From contig JASXTE010000014.1 of the NCBI GenBank assembly GCA_030280995.1, forward strand, positions 310,001 through 374,000: a DNA stretch of 64,000 nt, in the 5' to 3' direction. Source of the DNA: Hemileia vastatrix. Taxonomy: Eukaryota; Basidiomycota; Pucciniomycetes; Pucciniales; Zaghouaniaceae. Below are positions 10,443 to 20,688 of this stretch, piece by piece. Position 1 is the first letter of the stretch, and each line of letters begins with the position of its first letter. The notes beneath the pieces are model-generated. The model ran no database searches and was not told where the DNA came from. It saw only the letters and a list, made by a program, of their open reading frames with translations. The position numbers were made by a program, and so were the translations under genes.

Positions 10443-12447
10443 GTGGTGAGATTGGGGTGTAAAAGTAAGTCCTTTCAATTTTGCACCGCTGGGATTGCTT
10501 CTACACCTTTCAAAAACATTACCTTGGCCACACATGTGAGAAATGGGGAAACCCTTGGTTTTTGTTCCAGGTCTGGTGGTGAAGAATTCCTGAAGATCCC
10601 TCAAGTTGAAGGTGGAGCTGCAAAGTATAAGAAGGTAGCGCAGAAGATTAGGCCTGTCAATGAGCCTATGCCTGTGGGTTTGAATCCACCCTTGAAGAGA
10701 CCTCCTTTGTCAAAAGATCGGTACTGTACTCCTTTGGTGAAGAATCCTCCAGAATTTGTAGAGACGGCTAGGGTGACCGTGAAAAGGTTAAAAGTTGTTA
10801 ATTTTGGTCCTGTTTGGTGGTTGTCTGAAGAAGAAAAGAAGTTGTTGTTGCACATTATTGTGCAAAGGGAAAAGGCTGTGGCTTTTGTTGAGGAGGAAAG
10901 GGGTGTGTTGAAGCACTCTTATGGGGAACCTTACTTGATTCCTGTGGTTTGTCATGAAACTTGGAAAATCAAACCTATTCCGATTCCAGCCACTATTAGA
11001 GAGGATTTTGTGGAGATTGTTAAGGAAAGAGTCAGGACTGGGTTATATGAACAATTGACATCCAGCTACTGAAGTCCGGTTTTCTGTGTCAAGAAGAAAA
11101 ATGGGAATTTAAGGGTGGTTCCTGATCTTAGAGCCTTGAATAGAGTCACTATCAAGGACGCTGGTATGCCACCAAGTGCAGAGGATTTTGTTGAAGCTTT
11201 TGCTGGAAGGGTGTGTTATGGTTTGGGTGATATTATGGGTGGTTATGATGAGATGGAACATCATACGGATTCAAGGCCTCTCACAACTTTTGAGACTCCT
11301 TTGGGAAGATTTCAGCTCTCTAGGTTACCTCAGGGAGCAACTAATTCAGTGGCGGTATATCAAGCACAGATGGCTTGTATTTTTCAGGATGAGGTTCCTA
11401 CTCATGCTGGTATTTTTATTGATTATGGTTCAATTAAAGGACCATCCACTAATTATGGTAATGAGGTGTTAGCAGAGAACCCTGGCATAAGGAGGTTTGT
11501 TTGGGAATATGCAATAGCTCTAGAGAGAGTGTTTTTAGGTTTAAAGAGGCTGGTTTGACCATTTCAGGGTCAAAATTCTGTTGTTGTGTTCCTGCTATAG
11601 AAATTCTGGGTCATGTGGTATGTAAAGAGGGAAGGATTATGGCAAAGAAGAAGATTAATAAAATCCAGTCATGGCCAAGGCCTAAAAATACTACTGAAGT
11701 CAGGGGATTTTTGGATGTATGTGTATATGTCAGGATTTTTATTAAGGATTTTTCTTTGTTGGCTTCAAATTTAAGGAGGTTGACCAGAAAAGATGCAGAT
11801 TGGGAATGAAATGAAGACTTTGAAGAGGCTTTTCAGAAATTGAAATAGGTTGTTGGTGAAGATATTGTTCTTCACAAGTTGGATTATGGTGTTGGTGCTG
11901 GAAAAATTTATCTGGCAGTGGACTCAAGTTATATTGCTGGTGGTGCTGTTTTGTCTCAGGAGGATAAGACTGGGAGGGTCACGCCAGTAAGATATGAGTC
12001 TGTGGTGTTTAATGAGGTGGAAGCTAGGTATTCTCAACCTAAGTTGGAATTGTGTGGTGTAGCAAAAACTTTAAAGAAGATACACACCGTTTTGTAGGGG
12101 CAGCATTTTGAGCTGCAGGTGGATGAAAAATCTTTGGCTCAGATAATCAATACACCTAGTCTTCCAAATGCTCCAATGACTAGGTGGGTGGCATTTATTC
12201 AACATTTTTCTTTTGACCTGGTACACAAACCAGGAAAAACTTTTACTATGCCTGATGGATTATCAAGGAGGCCACCTACAGATGAAGATTCTGAGGCTGA
12301 AGAGTTTGATGAAGATGTTCCAGTGTTTAGGGCCAGCACAAAGGGTGCTGAAGATTCTTCTGACCTCCCCCAAGAGGCTAAACTGGCTGGATCTGATCTT
12401 GATTCTGGTGATAAGGATGTTTTTGTTGATGAAGATGAAGTTGTTGT
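10443..12447 (+). pseudogene. Reverse transcriptase and RNase H of gypsy element B
   Basis: The thumb-proximal region (GPVWWLSEEEKKLL, PIPIPATIREDF, GLYEQLTSSY) leads into the RT palm: FCVKKKNGNLRVVPDLRALN, GLGDIMGGYDEMEHH, PLTTFETPLGRFQLSRLPQG. The polymerase motif, normally F-I-D-D, reads FIDYGSIKGP, so the second catalytic aspartate is tyrosine. RNase H follows (LAVDSSYIAGGAVLSQ, KLELCGVAKTLK, ELQVDEKSL). Lesions: TGA at about 11070, a frameshift near 11530, TGA near 11807, TAG near 11848 and TAG near 12095. The enzyme would copy element RNA into DNA; this copy is dead at both sequence and active-site level. The family assignment is firm: order of domains and motif spacing are those of Ty3/gypsy. 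Confidence 0.92.
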
Positions 12448-13920
12448 TTGGGACAGCTCAAAATTGGAAAAGGGTGTTTTTTTAGTGAACTGGATTCTCA
12501 CAAGGTTCAGTGGAAAGAGAAGGATGTGCCAAAATTTAAAGATTGGTGTCCTGGTTGGGCTGCTCAATTGGCTCATGTTCACACTGGTGATTTTGGTGAC
12601 AGAATTGTACCCTTGGATGTTGTTTTGTTGGATTTTGAAGATGAGACCTGGGGTCAGTCTGGGTTTTGTTTTATTTTGGTAGAATATCTGTTGACCTTGG
12701 AGAGGCCAGATAGTTGTGATGATGATACTTGGTTGGCAATCAAGAAGAAGAGTCCTGGATTTTATGTGTCAGCAAGAAGGTTGATGAGGAGAAGGCATCC
12801 TAATCCTCAAGTGGTGGTGACTCAGAAGAATGTTCAAGAACTTGTGTTGAAGTCTTTGCATGAAGAACTTGGTCATAGAGGCTTTGGGGAGACTTATAAG
12901 AGAGTAAAAGACAGATTTTGGTGGCCAGATATGAAGTTGGTTGTGCAGGGTTGGGTTCAATCTTGTGAAGAATGTCAAATAAGAATTCACTTGAAAGCTA
13001 AAGAGGTCGGCCGTGCTACTGGCAAATCATCTGTTTTTGGAAGGGTCAGTCTGGATGCTACCCATATTAAAGAGGGTAGGTATAAATACTTGATTGATGT
13101 TAGGGATGATTTGTCTGGTTAGGTTGAGACAGTGCCTCTGGTTAATTTGACTGCCAAAAATGTGGCAGAGTTTTTGAAGAAGGAGTGGATTTATAGGTAT
13201 GGGTTGATCAAGTTGGTGACTGTTGATGGCATGCCAGAGTTTGGTGCTGAATTTAAAGAAGCTGTGGCTAGTATTGGTTCTAAAGTTAGATTTGCTACAC
13301 CGTATTATCCTGAAGCTGAAGGAATGGTTGAAAGAGGCCATCAAGTTATCAAGAATAATTTGGTGAAGATGTGCGGAGATAGTGCTGAAAAGTGGAGGCA
13401 TTATTTACCCTTGGTGTTATTTGCTGATAGGGTCACTGTGAAGAGGACAACTGGCTATTCTCCTTATGAGTTAATGTTTGGTCAGAAAGCTGTTCTACAA
13501 GTGGACTTGGAAGCTGTCTATTATTTTGGAATTGATTGGGATGACGTGTTATCAACAGAAGATTTGCTCTCTTCCAGGATGCAACAGTTGGAATGTAGAG
13601 AGGAATGTCAAGAGAAGTCATACTCTAGAATGATAAAGATTAGGAATCAATCAGTCAGGTACAGGGACAAGAGGTTGGCTCATAGACTCATGAATCCCTT
13701 GAAACCTGGTTGTTTTGTTTTGGTGTATAATAGAAGTTTGGAGAGTCAATGGGGGAAAATGTTTTCTGACAGATGGAATGGACCTTACAGACTCAGATCT
13801 CAGGCGTTCAAAGGTTCTTATGTTTTGGAAGAGTTGAATGGCGCAGCCTTGAAAAAGAGGGTGGCTGCAGACCAAGTGAAGAGGTTTTATCCCAGAGGCA
13901 CTAGGCATGAAGAAGATTGA
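12448..13920 (+). pseudogene. Integrase of gypsy element B
   Basis: It follows a frameshift in a run of seven T near 12475. The HHCC zinc domain reads LHEELGHRG ... CEEC (about 12856-12975). The catalytic core has the first Asp in LDATHI (about 13053), the second in TVDGMPEF (about 13226) and the Glu in GMVERGH (about 13330), so the D,D,E set is present. The C-terminal module WNGPYRL ... GSYVLEELNG is a GPY/F-type domain. I see no chromodomain after it; the frame ends RHEED and TGA at 13918-13920. One in-frame TAG interrupts at about 13120 (DLSG-stop-VET). Integrase would insert the cDNA; the homologous second copy lies at 47604-48616. Confidence 0.92.
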
Positions 13921-15163
13921 CTCCGCAATGAGGATAAACTATTGAACGTTATTTAAATTTTGGAATTTTTGGTGTTGCAGAGCAACTTTTGTGTTGGAAA
14001 TGTTATGTTAGAAGGTACCCATGGGTGGGGCTTCTAGATTTGATCTTGGCAAGTGTAGGGGTAACTGATGGGCTGGTTGCTCTGTAGAACAGTTACCCCA
14101 GATTGTCTGTTTCCAACCCTTTCTCTTAATTTGGTTAAACTCTAGTATTGGTTTCTTTTCACAGGTTTTAGTCCTCTATGACTTTAAACTGGAATTTCCT
14201 TTGGTTTTCAAGTGCTGGACTCTTCACTCTTATTGGTTTGGGTTTATTGAGTTGGATGTTGTGTTTTTTTAGAAGGTACCCAGGGGGGGGGGCTTCTAGA
14301 TTTTATGTTGGCAAGTGTGGGGGTAACTGATGAGCTGGCTGCTCTGTAGAACAGTTACCCCAGAATGTCTGTCTCAAGTCTTTTATTTTTCCTAGTTGAA
14401 TTCTAGTTATTTTGTTTATTATTCGGGTTTCTAGTCCACTATGACTTCAAACTGGTTTGGGACTGGCTTCTTTATCTTTGGTTCTTTCAGATTGGTGGTG
14501 GATCACTGGTGGTCTCCCATCATTTTTACTTATTGGAGGGAGCCCACCCAGTGATCATTTCTATGGGCCGGAGTTTCTCTTATTGGACCATCTATGGAGC
14601 TGGACTGTCATTGATTTTGTAGTTATGTTTTTTCTAGATAGCTGTTTTACATCATTTTCTTTTTTCTCTTTTTTTCTTTTTATTTTTTTATGGGGGTTGT
14701 TTAAAATTATAAAATAAAAAATATAGGGTGTTACCACATCAGGGTCACCTGGATGTGGGCAAGCATTGGTGGGGAAAGGCTCATCAATTGGCCGGGCAAG
14801 GCTATTTTATCATTTTAGTTTATTTTATTTTTATTTTCTTTATTTTCATTTTTTTTATAATTATTTTTTTTTATTTTTTTCTATTTATTCTCATTTTTAC
14901 CCTTAATTTATGTTTCTTATTTCAAATTTTTTAAAATGTTTTAAGGTGTATCCACATCAAGGTGCACTTGGATATGGGCAAGGTATCAGAGGATCAGCTC
15001 ATAAATTGGCTGGGGGATACTATTTGTATTATTTTTTAAATTATATTTTATTTCATTTATTTTTATTTCATTTTATTTATCAATTTTTAATTTTAGTATA
15101 TTAGTAGATCATTCACAAAAAAAAAAATCTGAAATTATTTTTATTAATTGTTTTATATTATTA
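13921..15163. repeat. Repeat-rich 3' region of the gypsy element
   Basis: No gene is seen on the plus strand. A block beginning AGAAGGTACCCA and ending AACAGTTACCCCAGA occurs twice, near 14010-14105 and 14270-14360, each followed by a TATGACTTTAAACTGG-like motif; a third, decayed block is at 17130-17230. A second pair of blocks (CACATCAGGGTCACCTGGAT and relatives, 14735 and 14950) is separated by T-rich runs. The same layout is seen in the other gypsy copy at 48617-49830, so it is ancestral to the family. Confidence 0.75.
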
Positions 15164-16761
15164 TTATGTTTCTAATCTTTTTGCAGGAGCTCTATGTCTG
15201 GATAATGAAGCTTCTGGAGGCTGGTCCGGATTGTGATGTTGTTTTTGTTTTTTGTTGGGATTGTGGGAAGCACTGTGTTCTTTGAAGTGCATCCTGCTGG
15301 AGAGATTATATGGATTGTAATGGGAAGGAATTGGATTAGAGGGAAGTTCAGAGGAGGAAGAAGAAGAGGCAGGAATGGAGTGCTGGAAGGTGTGTTTAAT
15401 GATCCTAGACATCTTCCAGTGGTCGTCTAACAGGCGCTTTCTTAGGGATTTTTCAAAGTCATTCAAAGGTCCATGGAGGGCAAAGGCTTTTAGCATGTTG
15501 GAACACATGGTGCTTAGGTGCTTTTTCATGTCTCCATAATCCAGGGTCAAAGAAGTTTCTAGAGGTTGGCCAACTCCAAAAGTAGAATCAGGATGAGGGG
15601 TGCCAACTAGACAAGAAGATTTGGATCAGTAATTATTTTTGTTGAAGAAATGGGATGAATTAATTTGGTACTTACAGATTGAAAGCTCATCAAATTTTAA
15701 AGCAGCCGGAATTTGGATCTCTGAAGATTCTGGAATGGTCATAGTGGGTGGATCAACCAGGGAAAGATATGGATTCTCTTGGTCTTCCTCTGAAAGATTT
15801 TGAGAAGGTGAACGAGGAGGCTGATGTTCCTGGGGCTTAGTTGGAGCAGCGGGATTATTGTTGTTGTTGTGGTTGTTATTTCTGTTGGATTCAGCTGGAG
15901 GAGGTGCTGGTGATTGAGTACCAGGGTTGTTAAAAAATGGAGCAGGAGAGGGTGATTTGGAGGTGGATTGATCTCTTCTGGATGGGGCTTTTGAAGGGAT
16001 GGAACTGTCAGAAGAATAGTTGGCTGACAGAGGAGAGGTGTAGTTTTGTTGTCTTAGCTGGGGACGAAGTTGTTGCTTGGGTGCAGTGTTGGGTGCTCTG
16101 GGTTCTCTTTGGGGTCCTCTGGTAGGTCTCCTAGAAGTTTGGGAAAATATGGAATTTTGGACCTTGGAAGGGTTGGCTGCATTGCTCTGGGAGCAGTGGG
16201 AGGTGATTGCGTAGAGTTGTTTTCGTTGATTGATTGAATCTGGCTATTTTCCCGTTGTTTTTGGAGGTTTTGAGCCTGATTTTGACTGTCTAGTGAGGCA
16301 GGCGGGCCTCTCAACATTGGCTGGGCCACCTGTACGCGGTGTAGAAGCCTGGGAGCTGATTCTGAAGCTTTTGGAGCTAATTTAACAGAGATAAAAGCAG
16401 TTTCTGGGGAAGCTAAGGCTGGTCTTTTGGGAAGAGTTCTGGAAGCTGAGCTTCTGGATCTTCTGGAAGGTGCTGAAGATAAAGAGGAAGAGGAAGGGCC
16501 AAACTCTGGGGATCTGGTAGGGGATCTGGAGATGTGTTTATGAGAAGGTGAAAGAGGAGGAATAGGGTAGTTGGCATCTGTGTCACATTTTTTCTTTTTG
16601 GAGTAACAAGAATCACAAGCCCTGTTGTAGAATTTGGCTTCAGAAGCTAGATTAGTGAAGGTGCAAGGTCTGCACATGTGGATGCACTGTTTGCAGGCAT
16701 AGTCTTTGGGAGCAGTGAAGCAAGGAAGAGTAGAAGGGTTAACATCAGGAGATCCAGCCAT
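15164..16761 (-). pseudogene. Antisense cysteine-motif gene 1, spliced, one frame break
   Basis: The minus strand opens with ATG at 16761 (MAGSPDVNPS). The N-terminal part has seven cysteines: ACKQCIHMCRPC, then ACDSCYSKKKKCD about 20 residues later, the latter resembling half of a fungal Zn(II)2Cys6 cluster (C-x2-C-x6-C). Ser/Pro- and Asn-rich linkers follow. The first frame stops at 16054. An overlapping frame open from about 16245 continues to 15676, so one frame change (an indel or an unrecognised intron) is needed. A clear intron, GTAAGT ... TCTAG, 69 bp, lies at 15607-15675; splicing it keeps phase and leads into a 145-residue exon with a helical segment (FEKSLRKRLLDDHW) and stop TAA at 15164. 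I know no family for the C-terminal domain. A DNA- or nucleic-acid-binding role is an inference from the cysteine motif only. Confidence 0.6.
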
Positions 16762-16916
16762 GATCTGGGGTGAGAAAAGATGATGGAAAGGGATAGGAGT
16801 TGATTTTTTGTCAGTGATGGGTAGATGATGAAGTGAAGGTGGAAGTTCAGCAGGTTGGCTGTAGAGGTGTTCTGTATGAAATTGGCTGCGTCTATTATAT
16901 GCAAAATTCCATCAGT

Positions 16917-17375
16917 CCATCAAGACTTTAAACTGAAATCTGGTTTCTGTTAGTCTTCCAAGACTTTAAACTGGCTGGTTTCAAGATTTTATCAAGACTA
17001 GTCTGTCAAGACTTTAAATTGAACACTGTGTTAGTCCCCCAAGACTTTAAACTGAGGATTGTTGTTGGTTGAGTCCCCCAAGACTATAAACTGAGGAATG
17101 AGTCTTGTTGTTGGAGTTGGTTTTGAAATATTGGTGGAGAGTATCCACAGGGGGAGCCTCTGAATTTAGCAAAGGCAAGTTTGGGGGTAATTGATGGGCT
17201 GGCAGCTCTATTTACAATTACCCCAGAATGTTAGTTTTTTCTCTGTGTCTTAATGTGGTTGATCTCAGGTTCTGGGTTTATGATTTAGGTTTTTGAGTCC
17301 CCCAAGACTTTAAACTGAGGGTTTTTGAGTCCCCCAAGACTATAAAATGAGGATGGTCCCCCAAGACTTAAAACT
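16917..17375. repeat. Array of CCAAGACTTTAAACTG motifs
   Basis: About nine imperfect copies of a motif built on CCAAGACTTTAAACTG(A/G), often preceded by AGTCCC, between antisense gene 1 (start 16761) and antisense gene 2 (end 17437). Related single copies occur at about 14170, 14430, 48860 and 49125. The position upstream of the antisense start makes a regulatory role possible; the TTTAAA core could also act as a TATA-like element. Both roles are inferences. Confidence 0.7.
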
Positions 17376-17436
17376 GAGGGTTGTTTGTGTTTACATTAAT
17401 AGAGGGTGTGGTTAATTTTTATTTTCTGAATCAAAC

Positions 17437-18077
17437 TCAAGTACTAGTGGAATTACAGAGGGAATCAAGACATGAAATGAAGTGATCAGAATTAGTCTTG
17501 AACTGGTGAATGAGGTGTCTTTTGTTCACAATGTCCTGTGGATCTCTAGCAGGAGTGGATTGGAAGTAGTGAAGCAGAAGTGGTTTCTGTTGAGATGTGT
17601 GTTTTTGGAACTTGGCCTTGATAGTAGGAAAGTGGTTTGGTGTTGGTGGTGCAATGGATCCTACATTGTTATCATCACTATCAGAAGATGGAGGAACTGA
17701 AAAGTCATCAGTTTTAAAGTTGAAGGAAGAAATGAAAGTTCTTTACCATAAGATGGACCAGGGATAGTGGAACTAGTTGTTTTATGGGTTGTGGCACTCT
17801 TCTGGGAAAGGTGAAGCTTTTTGATTAATCTGGGTATTAGGATGGATGGCCTAGATCTTTTGGTGCTGGAAGAAGATGGACAAGGTTGAGGTGGAGGTGA
17901 ATCTGTTGCAGAAGATAATGGAACAGGTCTGTAGCAGGTCTTTTTTCTGTATTGGCAGACATCACAGGACATTCTGTATGGATGGACAGGAGGTGTAATG
18001 GACCAGATTAGATTATTGTCAATGCAGTATTGGCGAGGACCCATTTCAGAGGCAGATTTGGGAAGAAGGTTGAACAT
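17437..18077 (-). CDS. Antisense cysteine-motif gene 2, two exons, intact
   Basis: The minus-strand ATG at 18077 (MFNLLPKSAS) starts exon 1, 331 nt, ending at 17747. A 50-bp intron (GTAAAG ... TTTTCAG, 17697-17746) is followed by exon 2, 260 nt, ending with TGA at 17437. The exons sum to 591 nt, exactly 196 codons plus stop, without any internal stop. The protein has SCDVCQYRKKTCYRP at residues 37-51 (C-x2-C-x6-C with basic residues, like half of a Zn(II)2Cys6 cluster), matching the CDSCYSKKKKC motif of antisense gene 1. A Ser/Pro/Lys-rich middle and an acidic stretch (SDSDDNN) follow. It begins about 50 bp from the 3' LTR, so its promoter may lie in the LTR. All genes on the other strand of this element are broken while this one is clean. 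Function unknown; I recognise no family. Confidence 0.7.
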
Positions 18078-18115
18078 GGTGTTTTGATGAAGAAAGAATG
18101 TGGAAATTCTTAATT

Positions 18116-18125
18116 GAAGGGAGAA
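18116..18125 (+). promoter_or_regulatory. Polypurine tract of element B
   Basis: GAAGGGAGAA lies immediately before the 3' LTR start TGTGG at 18126, the expected place for plus-strand DNA priming. Confidence 0.75.
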
Positions 18126-19220
18126 TGTGGTCTTCCAGCATTGGCAGGGGCCTTTGCTGTGTGATTTGGCGCTGTTTGTGCATGTCTTAATTGACATCTG
18201 TTAAGGAATTGGGTATTTTTTTGGGTTTATTCCGTGGATATTAGGTCTGAGGGTATGTGGGTACTATCATTGGATAGCCCTGGTGTTTATCTATATTTTA
18301 TGTCTTGTGGACATTTTTCATATTCTAAGTTTTAAGGGGTCATTTCCTCATTTTTCATTTAAAAAAGATAGCTGTTTAATTTTGTTTTTCGTGTTTTACG
18401 GGCTAACCTTAAGTCTTAGGTTTAAGTGCTTAGTACTATAGGATAGAGCTAATTATTCTCTATGTTTCATGTCACAATGTTGTTATAGTGAAATTCCGTG
18501 TTTTAAAGGTTTTAGTAGTTGTAGCTAATTTTTCTAAGTAGATTAGTTGTTTTTATTGGTTTTCTGGCTTCAGGGAGGCTGGGCCACTTCAGGAGGCATC
18601 TCTGACGTCGGGCAGCCCGCCCGCCTCTGTTTTAGAAGGTTGGGGAGCACTTCAGGAGGGTTTTTTATTCAATTTGGTGGGTACAGGCACCAGTTTGTTG
18701 GGTTCCCATGGGCTCTTAGATAGTGGTCTGTGTGTATATAGTGAATAAGACAGTTTGGGGGCAACCTTAATTATCATACAACCATCCGGAGGTGATATCC
18801 TTGTTCTTCACTCAGTTTTCACTGTTTTTTAACCACAATTTGGCTGTGTTTGTTGCAAGTGAGTTCTTCATTTAACTTAACTTTGGCAACTGTTTTCTCT
18901 GTTATAGTCTTGCAAGCTATAGCAAGTATTATTGCTGTCTCTGGTGTGCATTTGCAGCCTACATCAAGTATCTTTGCTGTCTCTGGTGTGGACATTGTTC
19001 TACATTTAAGTTCTTTGGTCTGGTAGTCTTTCTGGTGACTACTTTCTTGGCTCATCAAGCATTCAAGTGTGTTGAAAAAGGGCTTTAGCAAAACAGGAAC
19101 CAACTTACTTTAGCAAGTAAATCTCACTCTATTTTTTTAAAGGGACAGGGGATTTTCTCTATCGTTTTTCTCCAACTCCCTTGGTCAAGGCCTATAGCTA
19201 GTACTATAGGAATGTCTAAA
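18126..19220 (+). repeat. 3' LTR of gypsy element B
   Basis: It starts TGTGGTCTTCCAGCATTGGC, and its end reads ATGTCTAAA where the partner has ATTGTCTACA, so the terminal CA is mutated. It is collinear with 6555-7647. Directly after it the copia RNase H resumes with the target-duplication copy CCGG. Confidence 0.9.
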
Positions 19221-20688
19221 CCGGCCAGGTCAGCGTCGCTAAATCCTGTAGGTGCTTGTATGATTTTATTGACTTTAGGCAATATAAGTTCTTTGAAATT
19301 TCTAGTATACACAAGTCCATAGTTTTGAGTACCTTTAAGATATCTAAGAATACCCATAGCTGCTTGCCAGTGTTGTTGATTTGGTTTTATTAGAAATTGT
19401 GACAAATAGTTTACCGCATGAGTTATATCTGGTCTGGTGCATTGTACTAAATAACCTAGACTTCCAATGATACTACGATAATCAAGACCTGTTGTAAGGA
19501 ATTGTGTGTGTTGATCATTGTCTGAGGGTAGAAGCTGAATATTTGATTGCATTGGTGTTAGATTAGTTTTACAGTCAGACATACTGAAAGTTTCCAGCAT
19601 ATCTATTATACATTGACTTTGGTGTAGTTGTAAGGTTGTCTTGTTCAGTCTTGAAATTTGAATGCCGAGTATATGTGTTGCTTTTGTAAAGTCATGCACT
19701 ATATATTCTTTAGAAATCTCAGAATGAAATGGATGAGCACCATGACCCACGATAGCCATATCATCTACCCAGACAAAAATATACAGGTAGTTGTCATCAC
19801 CATCTTTTCTAATAAATAAACAGGGATTGCTTTTGCTTGTGATGAACTTGTGTTTATGAAACCATCTTGACACTTCTTGATACCAGGCTCTTGGTGCATG
19901 TTTGAGACCATACAGCTCTCGTTTTAGCTTTAATACTTTAATTTGATTGTTTAGAAAGTCTATGTTGCTTTTGCTTATTAAGTTTGATCTTTCGAGCCAT
20001 TCAGTGAAGCCTTCTGGAGGTTGGATATAAATATCTTCTTCCAGAGTACTATTTAAAAACTCTGTTTTCACGTCTAATTGATGTATTGGTAGTTCTTCAA
20101 CAGCGGCCAATGCTAGGATGGTTTGTAATGTGACCATTCTCCCAGTTGGCACAAAAGTTTCATTTAAATCTATTCTGTGTCTTTGAAAATACCCTTTTAT
20201 TACAAGTCTGGCCTTAAACTTACTGATAACACCATTTTCATCATACTTAGTTTTGAAAATCCATCATGTAGGTATAACCTTATGATGCTCATTTGGAACA
20301 GTACACCAAACGTGATTTTCATAGAGAGAATCGAGTTCTTCCTTTATTGCGCCAGCAAACTTGTCTTTTGAGGTCCATTTACTGCCTTTTTATAATTGTC
20401 TGGATCTATATTTTGTTGTTCGACGAAATTAATGAGAGCGTTATGTGTACCTTCTAATTCTTGTACCAGATTCTTTGTGTGAGATCTAAGCACTGGTCCT
20501 GTATGTTCACTTATTTCTGGCGGTGGTTTAAGTCTAAGGATGAGTTGTCTTGACACTGCTTGTTCACAATTGTCTAGCTGATTTGTTTGTTGTTCTTCAA
20601 CTGCATGAAAGAATTCATCACCTTCATTGGTTGTAATAATTTCTTCTGATGACTGTTAGACATTAATTATGATGAATAAAGTTGTCGG
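19221..20688 (-). pseudogene. Ty1/copia pol: reverse transcriptase and start of RNase H
   Basis: Read on the minus strand from 20688 downward. The linker and RT start (AIKEELDSLYENHVW, WIFKTKYDENGVISKFKARL) are followed by PTGRMVTLQTILALAA, QLDVKTEFLNSTLEEDIYI, LYGLKHAPRAWYQ, and the polymerase box YIFVWVDDMAIVG, in which the two catalytic aspartates (VDD) are intact. Next come YRSIIGSLGYLVQCTRPDI and the RNase H opening GFSDADLAG, where the gypsy element cuts it. Lesions include a frameshift near 20355, a TGA near 20262 and a TAA near 20659. The order IN-RT-RNase H and the box spelling identify Ty1/copia. Confidence 0.92.

Larger units (their letters stand above)
6555..19220 (+). mobile_element. 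Ty3/gypsy retrotransposon B, full length but defective
   Basis: It is bounded by two LTRs of about 1,095 bp (6555-7647 and 18126-19220) in direct orientation, with PBS, gag, protease, RT, RNase H, integrase and a polypurine tract in order. The flanks are CTGG on the left and CCGG on the right, a 4-bp target duplication with one transition. Joining the flanks restores the frame of the copia RNase H, which confirms the boundaries. The element is unusually long because about 4.2 kb lie between pol and the 3' LTR, holding two antisense genes and several repeats. The two LTRs differ at several positions per 50 bases in places, so the insertion is not recent. Confidence 0.92.

Noticed and set aside
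12913..13401. Minus-strand frames opposite the integrase
   Set aside because: They mirror a well-identified integrase and recur in the second copy only because the coding strand is conserved.
15233..16125. Plus-strand frames opposite the antisense gene
   Set aside because: They are shorter, do not continue across the intron, and show no domain; the minus strand explains the region.
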